DNA of 64,000 nt from Bacteroidales bacterium UBA1410 (GTDB lineage Bacteria > Bacteroidota > Bacteroidia > Bacteroidales > Dysgonomonadaceae). Where the stretch lies: contig DBPW01000019.1 in assembly GCA_002305015.1 (NCBI GenBank), positions 1 through 64,000 on the forward strand. Reading direction: 5' to 3'. The stretch's first letter is position 1, and every line of letters starts with the position of its first letter. This document shows positions 1 through 9,420 of the stretch, in pieces. The translations under genes and the position numbers were made by a program. A model generated the notes under the pieces. It saw only the letters and a list, made by a program, of their open reading frames with translations, had not been told where the DNA came from and ran no database searches.

Positions 1-23
1 ATAAACAATTTACGTATGAAAAT

Positions 24-3000
24 ATGAATATGAAGAATTTTAAACTAACCGTATTCCTGTTGCTCGTTTTTATGGGGAATGCATTCGCTCAGAAGACTAT
101 TGAAGTGACAGGGATCGTAACGGATGAAAACAAAGAACCGTTGATTGGAGTAAATATTACCGTGAGTGATGTTCCCGGTTTGGGTACGGTTACTGATATT
201 AACGGTGCCTATAAAATCAAAGTGAAAGAATATAGTAAACTTATTTTTTCATACGTTGGATTTGAACCAGTAGAAGTATTGGTTAAAGAAGATCAGCATG
301 TAATAAATGTAACTATGAAAGAAGCGGTTACTTCTGTGCTTGATGAAGTAGTTGTTACTGCTACAAGGGCTCAGAAGAAGTTAACCGTAACAGGTGCGGT
401 TACTTCTGTAAACGTGAATGAATTGAAAACGGCTGCACCCTCATCAAGCATTGTGAATTCGTTGGCTGGTAGAGTACCGGGCATTATGGCCATGCAGACA
501 TCAGGACAACCGGGTAAGAATTTTTCCGAATTTTGGATTCGCGGCATTTCTACTTTTGGTGCAAATGCGAGTGCTTATGTGTTGGTTGATGGATTTGAAC
601 GTGATCTCAACGAAATTAACATCGAAGATATTGAATCCTTTTCTGTATTGAAAGATGCTTCAGCTACGGCTATTTATGGGTCAAAAGGTGCCAATGGTGT
701 AATTTTGATTACAACCAAACACGGAAAACCCGGTAAAATCAATATCGATGCAAAAATAGAGACCTCCTATAATACGCGAACTTTTACGCCTGAATTTGTT
801 GATGGGATTACTTATGCCAATTTGATAAATGAAGCCCGCATTACACGCAACAATGAACCGATTTATCAGCCCGAAGAATTGGAAATCTTGCGACTTGGAC
901 TCGATCCTGACCTTTATCCTAATGTAAATTGGATGGATAAACTTTTAAAAGACGGCGCCATGAGTTATCGGGCCAATTTGAACATGAGCGGCGGAAGCGC
1001 TACAGCTCGCTATTTTGTATCTGGTAGTTATATTGAGGAACAAGGAATGTATTATACCGATGAAACACTGCGCAACGATTACAGTACCAATGCCAATTAT
1101 AAAAGGTACAACTATCGTTTGAATACCGATATCAATATTACGGAAACAACACTACTGAAGTTAGGTGTTTCCGGTTCTTTGCAAAAACGCAACAGTCCGG
1201 GTTTAGGTGACGCTTGGGTCTGGGATGCCCTTTTTGGCTATACGCCTGTTCGCACTCCAATCTTGTATTCAAACGGTTATGTTCCGGCTATTGGTTCCGG
1301 TAATCAAACCAATCCGTGGGTGGTGGCTACTCAAACAGGATTTAATGAAAATTGGGAAAATAACATTCAAACCAATGTCTCTTTGGAGCAAGATTTCAGA
1401 TTTATATTGCCGGGATTGCGTTTTATAGGTAATTTTGGGTACGACACAAACAATTCAAGCGATATTTTACGAAGGAAATGGCCGGAACAATGGAGAGCAG
1501 AACGTGCGCGCAATGCCAATGGAGAAATCATATTTATAAAGATATCTGATCCCCAAGAAATGTTTCAAGAAAGCAGTTCGGGTGGTAACAGGCGGGAGTT
1601 TCTCGATTTAATGCTTAGTTATGACCATACTGTTGCAAATGATCATCACATAGGCGCTGATATTAAATATACGCAGGATGCATTCATCAATACGGTGAAC
1701 ATAGGGAATGATATCAAAAATGGCGTAGCTAAGCGAAACCAGTCATTGGCCGGGCGTGCAACATACAATTGGAAATACCGTTATTTTATCGATTTCAATT
1801 TTGGATATACCGGTTCGGAAAATTTTGCCAAAGGACATAGATTCGGTTTTTTCCCGGCCTATTCTTTAGCTTGGAACGTAGCAGAAGAAAAATTTATTAG
1901 GGATAACGCTCCCTGGATGAATATGTTTAAAATTCGTTTTTCTCACGGTCAGGTAGGTAACGATAATTTGGGTAGTGAACGATTCCCTTTTCTCTACACA
2001 ATTTCCGGCGGTGCATCTGGATATCAATGGGCTGAATATGGAAATAGTAAATATTATGAAGGGATGTATTTTTCTCAGGTTGCATCGCCTTATGTAACGT
2101 GGGAAATTGCAACGAAAAGTGACCTTGGAACAGATATTTCTCTTTTTCATGATAGTTTTCAGTTAACGATTGACTACTTCGACGAAAAACGTGAAGGAAT
2201 CTATATGTCTCGTAATTTCCTTCCTTTGATTGTTGGACTTGAAAGTACTCCCAGAGCCAATGTGGGATCAGTCCGGTCAAGAGGTTTCGACGGACACTTT
2301 TCGTACAATTATCGAATCGGAGAAGTGAATTTTACCGCACGAGGCAATATGACTTATAGTAAGAACGAAGTATTGGAGAAGGACGAAGAAAATAACGTTT
2401 ATCCGTATCAGATGGAGAAAGGTTACCGTGTAGGTCAAACCAAGGGATTGATTGCACTGGGATTATTCAAAGATTACGATGATATTCGAAATAGTCCGAC
2501 TCAGCAATTTGGAATCTACCAACCGGGTGACATCAAATATAAGGATGTCAACGGTGATGGTGTAATTAATGATGGAGACCGTGTGGCCGTAGGCTCAACA
2601 CGAACGCCGAACTTGATTTATGGGGTAGGATTATCGGCTCAATATAAAGGTTTCGATATGAATGTACTTTTCCAAGGAGCCGGAAAATCAAACTTCTTCA
2701 TATATGGTAAAACTGTATATGCTTTCAGCGAGGGCGAATGGGGAAATGTATTGAAGGGTTTGGTAAATGAGAATCGATGGATATCTGCCGATATTTCAGG
2801 AGATCCAGCTACGGAGAATCCAAATGCTTCCTATCCCCGGTTGAGTTACGGCGGAAATGCAAATAATTACAGAGAATCTACTTATTGGCTACGGGATGGC
2901 TCATATGTGCGTTTGAAAAACGTGGATTTAGGATATACACTTCCTAAAAAATTTGCCAATCAGCTTCGGTTAAATAATGTTAGAGTATTTATGGTAGGGA

Positions 3001-3116
3001 ACAATTTGTTGACGTGGGCACCGTTCAAATTATGGGATCCTGAAATGGCAGATTCTCGTGGAGAAAGTTATCCTCCAACAAAATCAATTACATTGGGTCT
3101 GACTGTTAATTTATAA
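24..3116 (+). CDS. SusC/RagA-type TonB-linked outer membrane transporter
   Basis: This outer-membrane beta-barrel imports oligosaccharides with energy from TonB and is capped by the SusD-like lipoprotein encoded 15 bp downstream. The 1030-residue protein has a signal peptide (cleavage near AFAQ, residue 23), a carboxypeptidase-regulatory-like domain at about 27-102, a TonB-box-like LDEVVVTATR near residue 106, a plug domain to about 240 that contains the SusC-typical FSVLKDASATAIYGSKGANG, and then the barrel. Length is normal for the family. An ATG two codons on (position 30) is an alternative start. It opens the PUL; its promoter lies before the window. Family assignment is secure, the glycan imported is not known. 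Confidence 0.96.
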   Translation: MNMKNFKLTVFLLLVFMGNAFAQKTIEVTGIVTDENKEPLIGVNITVSDVPGLGTVTDINGAYKIKVKEYSKLIFSYVGFEPVEVLVKEDQHVINVTMKEAVTSVLDEVVVTATRAQKKLTVTGAVTSVNVNELKTAAPSSSIVNSLAGRVPGIMAMQTSGQPGKNFSEFWIRGISTFGANASAYVLVDGFERDLNEINIEDIESFSVLKDASATAIYGSKGANGVILITTKHGKPGKINIDAKIETSYNTRTFTPEFVDGITYANLINEARITRNNEPIYQPEELEILRLGLDPDLYPNVNWMDKLLKDGAMSYRANLNMSGGSATARYFVSGSYIEEQGMYYTDETLRNDYSTNANYKRYNYRLNTDINITETTLLKLGVSGSLQKRNSPGLGDAWVWDALFGYTPVRTPILYSNGYVPAIGSGNQTNPWVVATQTGFNENWENNIQTNVSLEQDFRFILPGLRFIGNFGYDTNNSSDILRRKWPEQWRAERARNANGEIIFIKISDPQEMFQESSSGGNRREFLDLMLSYDHTVANDHHIGADIKYTQDAFINTVNIGNDIKNGVAKRNQSLAGRATYNWKYRYFIDFNFGYTGSENFAKGHRFGFFPAYSLAWNVAEEKFIRDNAPWMNMFKIRFSHGQVGNDNLGSERFPFLYTISGGASGYQWAEYGNSKYYEGMYFSQVASPYVTWEIATKSDLGTDISLFHDSFQLTIDYFDEKREGIYMSRNFLPLIVGLESTPRANVGSVRSRGFDGHFSYNYRIGEVNFTARGNMTYSKNEVLEKDEENNVYPYQMEKGYRVGQTKGLIALGLFKDYDDIRNSPTQQFGIYQPGDIKYKDVNGDGVINDGDRVAVGSTRTPNLIYGVGLSAQYKGFDMNVLFQGAGKSNFFIYGKTVYAFSEGEWGNVLKGLVNENRWISADISGDPATENPNASYPRLSYGGNANNYRESTYWLRDGSYVRLKNVDLGYTLPKKFANQLRLNNVRVFMVGNNLLTWAPFKLWDPEMADSRGESYPPTKSITLGLTVNL

Positions 3117-3131
3117 AAACACACAAATCTT

Positions 3132-5174
3132 ATGAGAAAAATATATCTTATATTACTCACAATACTTGGAGTAGGAATGATCTCTTCATGTAGCGATTAT
3201 CTTGAATCCGATCAATATTTTAAAGATCGCTTGACATTGGATAAGGTATTTACCAGCGAAGAGTATACTGAACAATGGCTTGCACATACTTATTCTTTTC
3301 TACAGGGAATGAATCAGGATGTGGCCAGCAAAGGAATTACGCCACACTGTTTTGCAGACGATATGTATTATGGAGACAGAGATGTGGAATATGATATCAA
3401 AGAATCCGGACAATTATCGTATAAAAGATTCAAATTGGGTGAATATAGCGAAAACGAAAAGCAAGAGGGATGGGGCAATAGTTATAAGGGCATTCGTAAT
3501 GCTACCATCTTTATTCAAAATATCGATAAGAATGAGATATTTAGTGAGAAAAAAAGAGCCGACTACAAAGCTCAAGCACGTTTCGTGAGAGCTTACTATT
3601 ATTGGTTGTTGCTTCGTAAATATGGACCTATTCCGATCATTCCCGAGGAAGGAATTGATTATACCAAGGATTACGATGAGATTGCTACGCCTCGCAGTAG
3701 TTACGAAGAATGTGCGAAATATATCAGTAATGAAATGTTATTGGCAGCCAAAGATCTTCCGCTTCATCGCGATGAACAAGCGGTTGCTCGTCCAACTCGT
3801 GGTGCCGCGTTGGCGGCACGGGCAAAAGTGTTGCTATATGCTGCTAGCCCTTTAGCAAACGGTAATAATGATGAGGTAGCTCAAGAATTAGTAGACGATG
3901 AGGGAAGGAGATTGTTGTCTTCCGAATATGATGAAAAAAAATGGGCTAAAGCAGCGGCTGCAGCAAGGGATGTTATAGAGCTTGGCGTGTATGATTTATA
4001 TACTGCTAATTTTCGAACTACGGGAGACGCTTCTTATCCGCCAACAATTGTTCCGCCGTATAATAGTGAATTTTCAGATCAGAATTGGCCGAATGGTTGG
4101 GCAAATATCGATCCTTTTGAATCTTATCGGGCAGTATTTAATGGTACATTAAGAGCTTCTGAGAATCCGGAATTAATATTTACCAGGGGACAGAATCAAA
4201 GTGAAAGTGTTCAGGCAATGGTGGCTCATCAATTGCCACGTATTGCTGCCGGCTGGAATACCCATGGAATGACACAAAAACAATGCGATGCGTATTATAT
4301 GAATGATGGTATTGATGCTCCGGGTAAAGATAAAGAGATTGGAAGGGGAGATGGAAGCGAACGTCTTTCGGGTTATGTTACGAGAGAAGATGTAGAGGCT
4401 GGCCGTTATAAACCTTTGGCAGAAGGTGTTTCCCTGCAGTATGCAAATCGTGAACCGCGCTTTTATGCATCAGTTGCTTATAATGGTAGTGTCTGGCATT
4501 TACTAAATGAAGACGAAGAGAAAAATCGCCACAAACAAGTATTCTATTATCGTGGTAGTGGTGACGGATATACCAATACGATGTTCTGGTTACGTTCGGG
4601 TATTGGTATTATGAAGTTTGTACATCCAAGAGATACTTATCTGAGAGGTGAAATTGGCAGAATTGTTCCCAAAGAAGAACCTGCGATACGCTATGCCGAT
4701 ATCTTACTGATGTACGCAGAAGCAATAAATGAGTTGGATGGAACTTATGAAATTCCTTCATGGGATGGTTCTCAAATCTATACCGTCACCCGCGATATCG
4801 ATGAAATGAAAAGAGGAATACGCCCTGTTCGTATACGTGGTGGAGTGCCCGATTATCCGACTGAAGTGTATAGCAATAAAGAAGAATTCCGTAAAAAATT
4901 GAAACGCGAGCGTCAGATTGAATTGATGGGCGAAGGTCAACGCTATTACGATTTGCGCCGTTGGAAAGATGCTCCTGTGGAAGAATCGCTACCTATTTAT
5001 GGTTGTAATGTCTTAATGAATGCCGCACAGAGGGATTTGTTTCATAAACCTGTGCCTGTTTGGTCGTTTCCGACAACATTTTCGAAGAAAATGTGGTTTT
5101 GGCCAATTCAACATAGTGAATTGAAGAGAAATAAACGTCTTACACAGAATCCAGGATGGACTTCTTATGATTAA
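3132..5174 (+). CDS. SusD/RagB-type surface glycan-binding lipoprotein
   Basis: This is the lid of the SusC complex; it binds glycan at the cell surface. The signal peptide ends in a lipobox (MISSC, Cys20) followed by Ser-Asp, consistent with the acidic export signal of Bacteroidetes surface lipoproteins. The helical TPR-like SusD fold fits the sequence: YKGIRNATIFIQNI, then ARFVRAYYYWLLLRKYGPIPI, and the C-terminal RQIELMGEGQRYYDLRRWKD that closes most SusD proteins. At 680 residues it is somewhat longer than many members. It sits 15 bp after the SusC gene and 11 bp before the next lipoprotein gene, so all three are probably one transcript. Confidence 0.96.
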   Translation: MRKIYLILLTILGVGMISSCSDYLESDQYFKDRLTLDKVFTSEEYTEQWLAHTYSFLQGMNQDVASKGITPHCFADDMYYGDRDVEYDIKESGQLSYKRFKLGEYSENEKQEGWGNSYKGIRNATIFIQNIDKNEIFSEKKRADYKAQARFVRAYYYWLLLRKYGPIPIIPEEGIDYTKDYDEIATPRSSYEECAKYISNEMLLAAKDLPLHRDEQAVARPTRGAALAARAKVLLYAASPLANGNNDEVAQELVDDEGRRLLSSEYDEKKWAKAAAAARDVIELGVYDLYTANFRTTGDASYPPTIVPPYNSEFSDQNWPNGWANIDPFESYRAVFNGTLRASENPELIFTRGQNQSESVQAMVAHQLPRIAAGWNTHGMTQKQCDAYYMNDGIDAPGKDKEIGRGDGSERLSGYVTREDVEAGRYKPLAEGVSLQYANREPRFYASVAYNGSVWHLLNEDEEKNRHKQVFYYRGSGDGYTNTMFWLRSGIGIMKFVHPRDTYLRGEIGRIVPKEEPAIRYADILLMYAEAINELDGTYEIPSWDGSQIYTVTRDIDEMKRGIRPVRIRGGVPDYPTEVYSNKEEFRKKLKRERQIELMGEGQRYYDLRRWKDAPVEESLPIYGCNVLMNAAQRDLFHKPVPVWSFPTTFSKKMWFWPIQHSELKRNKRLTQNPGWTSYD

Positions 5175-5185
5175 TAAAATAATGA

Positions 5186-6181
5186 ATGAATGATATGAAA
5201 AAAATATATTTTCTTTTCTTTATAATGGCTTCACTCTTTTTATTTAGTTCATGTAATGATGAATGGAAGGATGAACAATATAGTCATTATGTTTCTTTCA
5301 AAGCTCCTTTGGATGATAAGGGTGTGACTCAAATTAATGTACGTTACAAAGCTGCAGGGAAAGTAACGTATCAACTTCCGTTGATCGTAAGTGGGTCAAC
5401 TATCAATAATAGTAATTTAACGGTTCATATTGCTGTAGATCCGGATACGTTACAGAAGTTGAATTATGAGCGGTTTCAGAATCGTACCGATTTTTATTAC
5501 AAAGAATTGGAATCCCGATTTTATTCTATACCCGAAACAGCAACTATCCCCGCTGGAGAAAACACGTCAGTAATAAATATTGACCTTACACTAGAGGATA
5601 TAGATTTGTCGGATAAGTGGATTTTGCCATTAACTATAGTAGATAATCCTTCATATGGTTATGTGGCGAATCCACGTAAAAATTATCGGAAAGCGCTGTT
5701 ACGTATTATGCCTTTTAACGACTATTCGGGTATTTATAGCGGAACCGCATTGAAAATTTTCTTGAAAGGTTATGAAAACGAAGCACCGATCGTGAGAAGT
5801 GAAATTCCAACGTTTGTGGCAGATGACAGTACTATATTTTTCTATGCGGGAATGATCGATGAAGAAAATATTGATCGTAAGAAGTATAAGATTTTTGCAC
5901 ATTTTGATGAAGAAACCAAGATTGTGTCTTTTTCGGCAGAAGATCCCAATATCAAATTTGAAGCATTTGGTACAGCTATCTTCAAAGTAGATGAAATCAT
6001 GGATGATGTACGACCTTATCTGTTGCATCGTTATATAACGATTAACAATGTTGATTATACATTTACCGATTATTCAACTGTTTCAGATAAAACTATTTCA
6101 TATACTGTGCGGGGAACATTGATTATGGAGCGTAAGATTAATACGCAAATACCGGATGAGGATCAAGCCATTGAGTGGTAA
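5186..6181 (+). CDS. DUF1735-type surface glycan-binding lipoprotein (SGBP)
   Basis: This is probably an auxiliary surface glycan-binding protein working with the SusCD pair. The 331-residue product has a lipoprotein signal (LFSSC, Cys23) followed by Asn-Asp-Glu, a likely surface-export signal. The N-terminal half resembles DUF1735 (BT_3987-type, Ig-like) domains. The C-terminal end, ...RKINTQIPDEDQAIEW, looks like the lipocalin-like DUF4973 domain that often follows. A second ATG at 5195 (MKKIYF) gives a more usual signal peptide and may be the true start. It lies 11 bp after the SusD gene and is followed by a terminator, so it closes the first PUL transcript. Ligand unknown. Confidence 0.85.
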   Translation: MNDMKKIYFLFFIMASLFLFSSCNDEWKDEQYSHYVSFKAPLDDKGVTQINVRYKAAGKVTYQLPLIVSGSTINNSNLTVHIAVDPDTLQKLNYERFQNRTDFYYKELESRFYSIPETATIPAGENTSVINIDLTLEDIDLSDKWILPLTIVDNPSYGYVANPRKNYRKALLRIMPFNDYSGIYSGTALKIFLKGYENEAPIVRSEIPTFVADDSTIFFYAGMIDEENIDRKKYKIFAHFDEETKIVSFSAEDPNIKFEAFGTAIFKVDEIMDDVRPYLLHRYITINNVDYTFTDYSTVSDKTISYTVRGTLIMERKINTQIPDEDQAIEW

Positions 6182-6191
6182 GTGATTTCTA

Positions 6192-6232
6192 ATATGGAGG
6201 AAGCCATACATTGTGGTGTCCTCCATATTTTT
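6192..6232 (+). terminator. Rho-independent terminator after the SusC-SusD-SGBP genes
   Basis: A perfect 10-bp stem (ATATGGAGGA at 6192-6201 against TCCTCCATAT at 6219-6228), with extra inner pairing, is followed by a short T run. It starts 11 bp after the SGBP stop codon. The T run also forms the first part of the promoter listed next. Confidence 0.85.
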
Positions 6233-6261
6233 GTAAATCCTATATAATCGCAATAAATTTG
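6230..6261 (+). promoter_or_regulatory. Bacteroidetes-type promoter for the DUF4965 gene
   Basis: TTTG at 6230-6233 is separated by 20 bp from TAAATTTG at 6254-6261, which matches the Bacteroides sigma consensus TTTG-N19-21-TAnnTTTG exactly. Its upstream element lies in the T tail of the terminator before it. Transcription would start near 6268 and leave a leader of about 220 nt before the gene at 6487. Confidence 0.55.
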
Positions 6262-6486
6262 CTGTATACCGGGCTATTGTGATTATCGATAATACCCTCT
6301 GCTTATAAGTCACTATCGTTAAGGTTTTCCACGTGAATTAGGCTCTTTAAAAAGAATGGTTTATGTGGAGCAACTAAATTATTGTGAAGTAGGAATGATA
6401 AGAGAGCGCAAAGATCAAAGATGAAGTCTTTGAAATAAATATTAATCACTAATTAAATACAAGATCTATTAATCTAATTAAAAAGT
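6262..6486 (+). promoter_or_regulatory. Long AT-rich leader with palindrome and direct repeat
   Basis: This non-coding stretch holds a perfect 12-bp palindrome ATTATCGATAAT at 6282-6293, close to the expected transcription start. It also holds an imperfect direct repeat just before the start codon: TATTAATC plus TAATTAAA with 2 bp between them at 6440-6457, and the same two words fused at 6467-6482. Either could be a regulator site; no riboswitch family was recognised. Confidence 0.35.
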
Positions 6487-9030
6487 ATGAGCAGAAATTA
6501 TTTATCACTATTCTTATTTTCTTTTTTGGTTTTGTGTGCATGCCAAGGAAGAGCATCACTCAACAAAATAATTTGTACCGACTTAACTTCTGATCTGCGG
6601 GCGCCGGCTTATCCGTTGGTGACTGTGGATACATATTTTAGTGCGTGGTCATATACAAACAATTTATATGATGACCAGGTGAGGCATTGGACGGGCAAGG
6701 AGTTTCCGTTGTTGGGGGCGTTGAGGGTTGATGGTAAAACATACCGATTCCTCGGTAAAGAAAACCTGCCGCTCAAGCCAATCCTTCCGTCTGTTCGAGA
6801 CGAAAAATGGGTAGGTAAATATACATTCGATAAACCAAAGAGCGAAACGTGGAACTTGGTCGATTTTGATGACCGTTCATGGAAAAATGGGACATCGGCT
6901 TTTGGAACACCCAACGAACCCTATTTATCCACACCTTGGGAAACGAAAGATATTTGGGTGCGGCGCGTTTTCGATTTGAATGAAGACCTTGCCAATAAAA
7001 CCGTCTATTTACACTATTCCCATGACGACGATTTTGAGTTGTTCATCAATGGGATAAAGGTGATTGAAACCGGATATTCGTGGAAGTACAACGTTTTGGA
7101 AGAACTTCCACCCGAAGTGAAAGCTACGCTCAAAAAAGGGAGAAATATCATTGCCGTTCATGGTCATAACCGAACCGGCGGTGCATACGTCGATTTTGGT
7201 TTGTATGAAAAAGAACCCGACAAAGAATCGTTTGTTACAACGGCCGTTCAAAAGTCGGCAAGTGTATTGCCAACACAAACTATCTATACCTTTGAATGTG
7301 GTCCGGTAGATTTGGATGTGATTTTTACAACCCCGTTGCTTTTGGATGATCTGACCCTCGTTTCACGTCCGGTAAGTTATCTTACTTATCAAGTAAAATC
7401 GCACGATAAATCTTCGCACGATGTGCAAATCTATTTCGAAGCTACACCGCAATGGGCTGTTAATGATGACAGTCAAGCGGTTGATTTCGAGAAAATCGAG
7501 AGAAACGGACTTTCTTTTTTAAAAACAGGAACAGTTGAACAACCTATTCTTCAAAAGAAAGGTGACGATTTGCGTATCGATTGGGGATATTTCTATATGA
7601 CAGGAAAAACGGATAAATCGACGAACATGGCTTTTGGTGATTATTGGAATACGAAGAAGTCTTTCCAAAGGACAGGGAGAATTCCGGCTTCGCAACCTGA
7701 ATCTCTTTCACAAAACATGGCCAAGCAAATGACTGTTTTGGCTTACAGCAAAGATTTGGGAAAAATTTCCTCGAATAAAATTGCCGATTTCGTCATGCTG
7801 GGCTACGATGATATTTATTCGATTCAATATTTTCAGAAAAATCTGAAAGGGTACTGGACAAATAATGGTAAAACCGATATTTATCAAGCCTTTAAAAGTG
7901 CTGAAAACGATTATGTGTCTATCATGAAACGTTGTGGTCGTTTTAACAAAGAGATGATGGATGAGGCACACAAAGCGGGAGGCAAGAAGTATGCCGAACT
8001 TTGTGCATTGGCATATCGGCAGGCAATATCGGCTCATAAATTGGTGAAAGACGATGATGGAACCCTTTTGTTCTTCTCGAAGGAAAACAACAGCAACGGT
8101 TCTATCGGTACCGTAGACATCACTTATCCTTCCTCTCCGCTTTTTCTGATTTACAACCCCGAATTGCTCAAGGGAATGATGAATCCGATATTTTATTACA
8201 GCGAGAGTGGAAAATGGACAAAACCCTTTGCAGCTCATGATGTAGGAACGTATCCCCTTGCCAACGGACAAACCTACGGTGGTGATATGCCCGTGGAAGA
8301 AACGGGAAACATGCTTATTCTTACTGCTGCCATTGCCGAGAGGGAGCAAAATGCCGATTATGCCGGCAAACATTGGGAAATGTTGACTACTTGGGCCGAT
8401 TATCTGGTAAAGGAAGGATTGGACCCTTCCAATCAGCTTTGTACGGACGATTTTGCAGGTCATTTGGCACACAATGCAAATCTTTCCATAAAAGCGATTA
8501 TGGGAATTGCCGGATACGGAAAATTGGCCCGAATGCTCGGGAAAGAGGAGGTAGCAGAAAAATATTTGCAAATTGCCAAGGAGATGGGCGTTAAGTGGAA
8601 AGAAATGGCTGACGACGGCGATCATTACAGACTGACATTTGATCGGCCGGGGACATGGAGTCAGAAATATAATCTGATTTGGGACAGGCTTTTGGGGTTC
8701 AATATTTTTGATCCCGACATAGCACGCAAGGAGATTGCGTATTATCTTACCAAACAAAATCCATATGGTTTGCCGTTGGATAATCGTGCCACCTATACGA
8801 AATCCGACTGGATTATGTGGACAGCAACCCTTGCCGAGAATGCGGGCGATTTCAATGCGCTTGTTGATCCGGTTTACAAGTATGCCAATGAAACGCCGTC
8901 ACGTGTTCCTCTCAGCGATTGGCACGATACTGTTGATGGTACACGGGTGGGATTTAAGGCTCGCTCGGTTGTGGGCGGTTACTTTATGAAGATGTTGGCA
9001 GAGAAATTTAAATCGAATTCGAGACATTGA
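6487..9030 (+). CDS. GtaA/DUF4965-family lipoprotein with inserted sugar-binding-like domain
   Basis: Relatives are annotated as glutaminase A-like (DUF4964, DUF5127, DUF4965, DUF1793). In Bacteroidetes they are common in PULs, so a role in glycan or glycoprotein breakdown is plausible but not established here. The signal ends in LCAC (Cys19) without acidic residues after it, which suggests a periplasmic lipoprotein. The N-terminal part (RAPAYPLVTVDTYFSAWS) fits DUF4964. Residues about 110-245 look like a jelly-roll or GH2-type sugar-binding insert (FDDRSWKNG, IWVRRVFDL, FELFINGIKV, KGRNIIAVHGHN). The helical-barrel part carries the family hallmark MPVEETGNMLIL at about 601-612 and ends with a DUF1793-like region. 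Length 847. True substrate unknown. Confidence 0.85.
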   Translation: MSRNYLSLFLFSFLVLCACQGRASLNKIICTDLTSDLRAPAYPLVTVDTYFSAWSYTNNLYDDQVRHWTGKEFPLLGALRVDGKTYRFLGKENLPLKPILPSVRDEKWVGKYTFDKPKSETWNLVDFDDRSWKNGTSAFGTPNEPYLSTPWETKDIWVRRVFDLNEDLANKTVYLHYSHDDDFELFINGIKVIETGYSWKYNVLEELPPEVKATLKKGRNIIAVHGHNRTGGAYVDFGLYEKEPDKESFVTTAVQKSASVLPTQTIYTFECGPVDLDVIFTTPLLLDDLTLVSRPVSYLTYQVKSHDKSSHDVQIYFEATPQWAVNDDSQAVDFEKIERNGLSFLKTGTVEQPILQKKGDDLRIDWGYFYMTGKTDKSTNMAFGDYWNTKKSFQRTGRIPASQPESLSQNMAKQMTVLAYSKDLGKISSNKIADFVMLGYDDIYSIQYFQKNLKGYWTNNGKTDIYQAFKSAENDYVSIMKRCGRFNKEMMDEAHKAGGKKYAELCALAYRQAISAHKLVKDDDGTLLFFSKENNSNGSIGTVDITYPSSPLFLIYNPELLKGMMNPIFYYSESGKWTKPFAAHDVGTYPLANGQTYGGDMPVEETGNMLILTAAIAEREQNADYAGKHWEMLTTWADYLVKEGLDPSNQLCTDDFAGHLAHNANLSIKAIMGIAGYGKLARMLGKEEVAEKYLQIAKEMGVKWKEMADDGDHYRLTFDRPGTWSQKYNLIWDRLLGFNIFDPDIARKEIAYYLTKQNPYGLPLDNRATYTKSDWIMWTATLAENAGDFNALVDPVYKYANETPSRVPLSDWHDTVDGTRVGFKARSVVGGYFMKMLAEKFKSNSRH

Positions 9031-9161
9031 TTTATCGGTATATTTCGGATTCAACTATTTCCCAACCGCCGGATTTCTCCTCATACTCTTGTTTTGGACG
9101 ATGAGGTATTAGGCTAAACGAAGTTTTTGTTTGATAAAATGGGTTTTGCCGACCTTTTATT

Positions 9162-9205
9162 GCTTCTCCTTCGCTCCTTCTTCGCTCTTCCTTTGCTTCA
9201 AAGCA
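9162..9205 (+). repeat. Degenerate 11-bp repeat, pyrimidine-rich (4 units)
   Basis: Four consecutive 11-mers share the start GCT: GCTTCTCCTTC, GCTCCTTCTTC, GCTCTTCCTTT and the weaker GCTTCAAAGCA. The strand is strongly pyrimidine-biased over the first three units. Confidence 0.6.
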
Positions 9206-9301
9206 GGGACAACATCACCGGAATCGGTGAAAATAGTGTAGCACAAACCTACCTCTTTACTGCATGTAGAGAGGGATACAGGAGAGGAGACAGAGCGAAC
9301 T

Positions 9302-9389
9302 TTATGCAAAATTGGTGCAAGCCTGATGAAAGTGTCATGCAAGGATGGTGCAGCCTTGGTACGGCCTTGGTGCGAGGAAGGTGGGGATG
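9302..9389 (+). repeat. Degenerate 11-bp tandem repeat (8 units)
   Basis: Eight 11-mers tile without gaps: TTATGCAAAAT, TGGTGCAAGCC, TGATGAAAGTG, TCATGCAAGGA, TGGTGCAGCCT, TGGTACGGCCT, TGGTGCGAGGA, AGGTGGGGATG. The core TGGTGCAAG is clearest in the middle units. A period of 11 bp is about one helical turn. Confidence 0.65.
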
Positions 9390-9420
9390 AGCATGTCTTG
9401 TCTTGTGTCTTGTCCTGAAA

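Noticed and set aside
7708..8757. 349-codon open frame on the minus strand
   Set aside because: It lies entirely inside the DUF4965 gene on the opposite strand, has Cys/His/Ile-rich composition, and shows no domain or start signal. It is an antisense shadow.
9162..9389. CRISPR array
   Set aside because: The units are 11 bp, degenerate and have no spacers of constant length, and no cas genes occur in the window.
9127..9390. 87-codon frame in the 534-bp gap
   Set aside because: It is the translation of the 11-bp repeat runs; the repeat period is not a multiple of three and there is no ribosome site or known domain.
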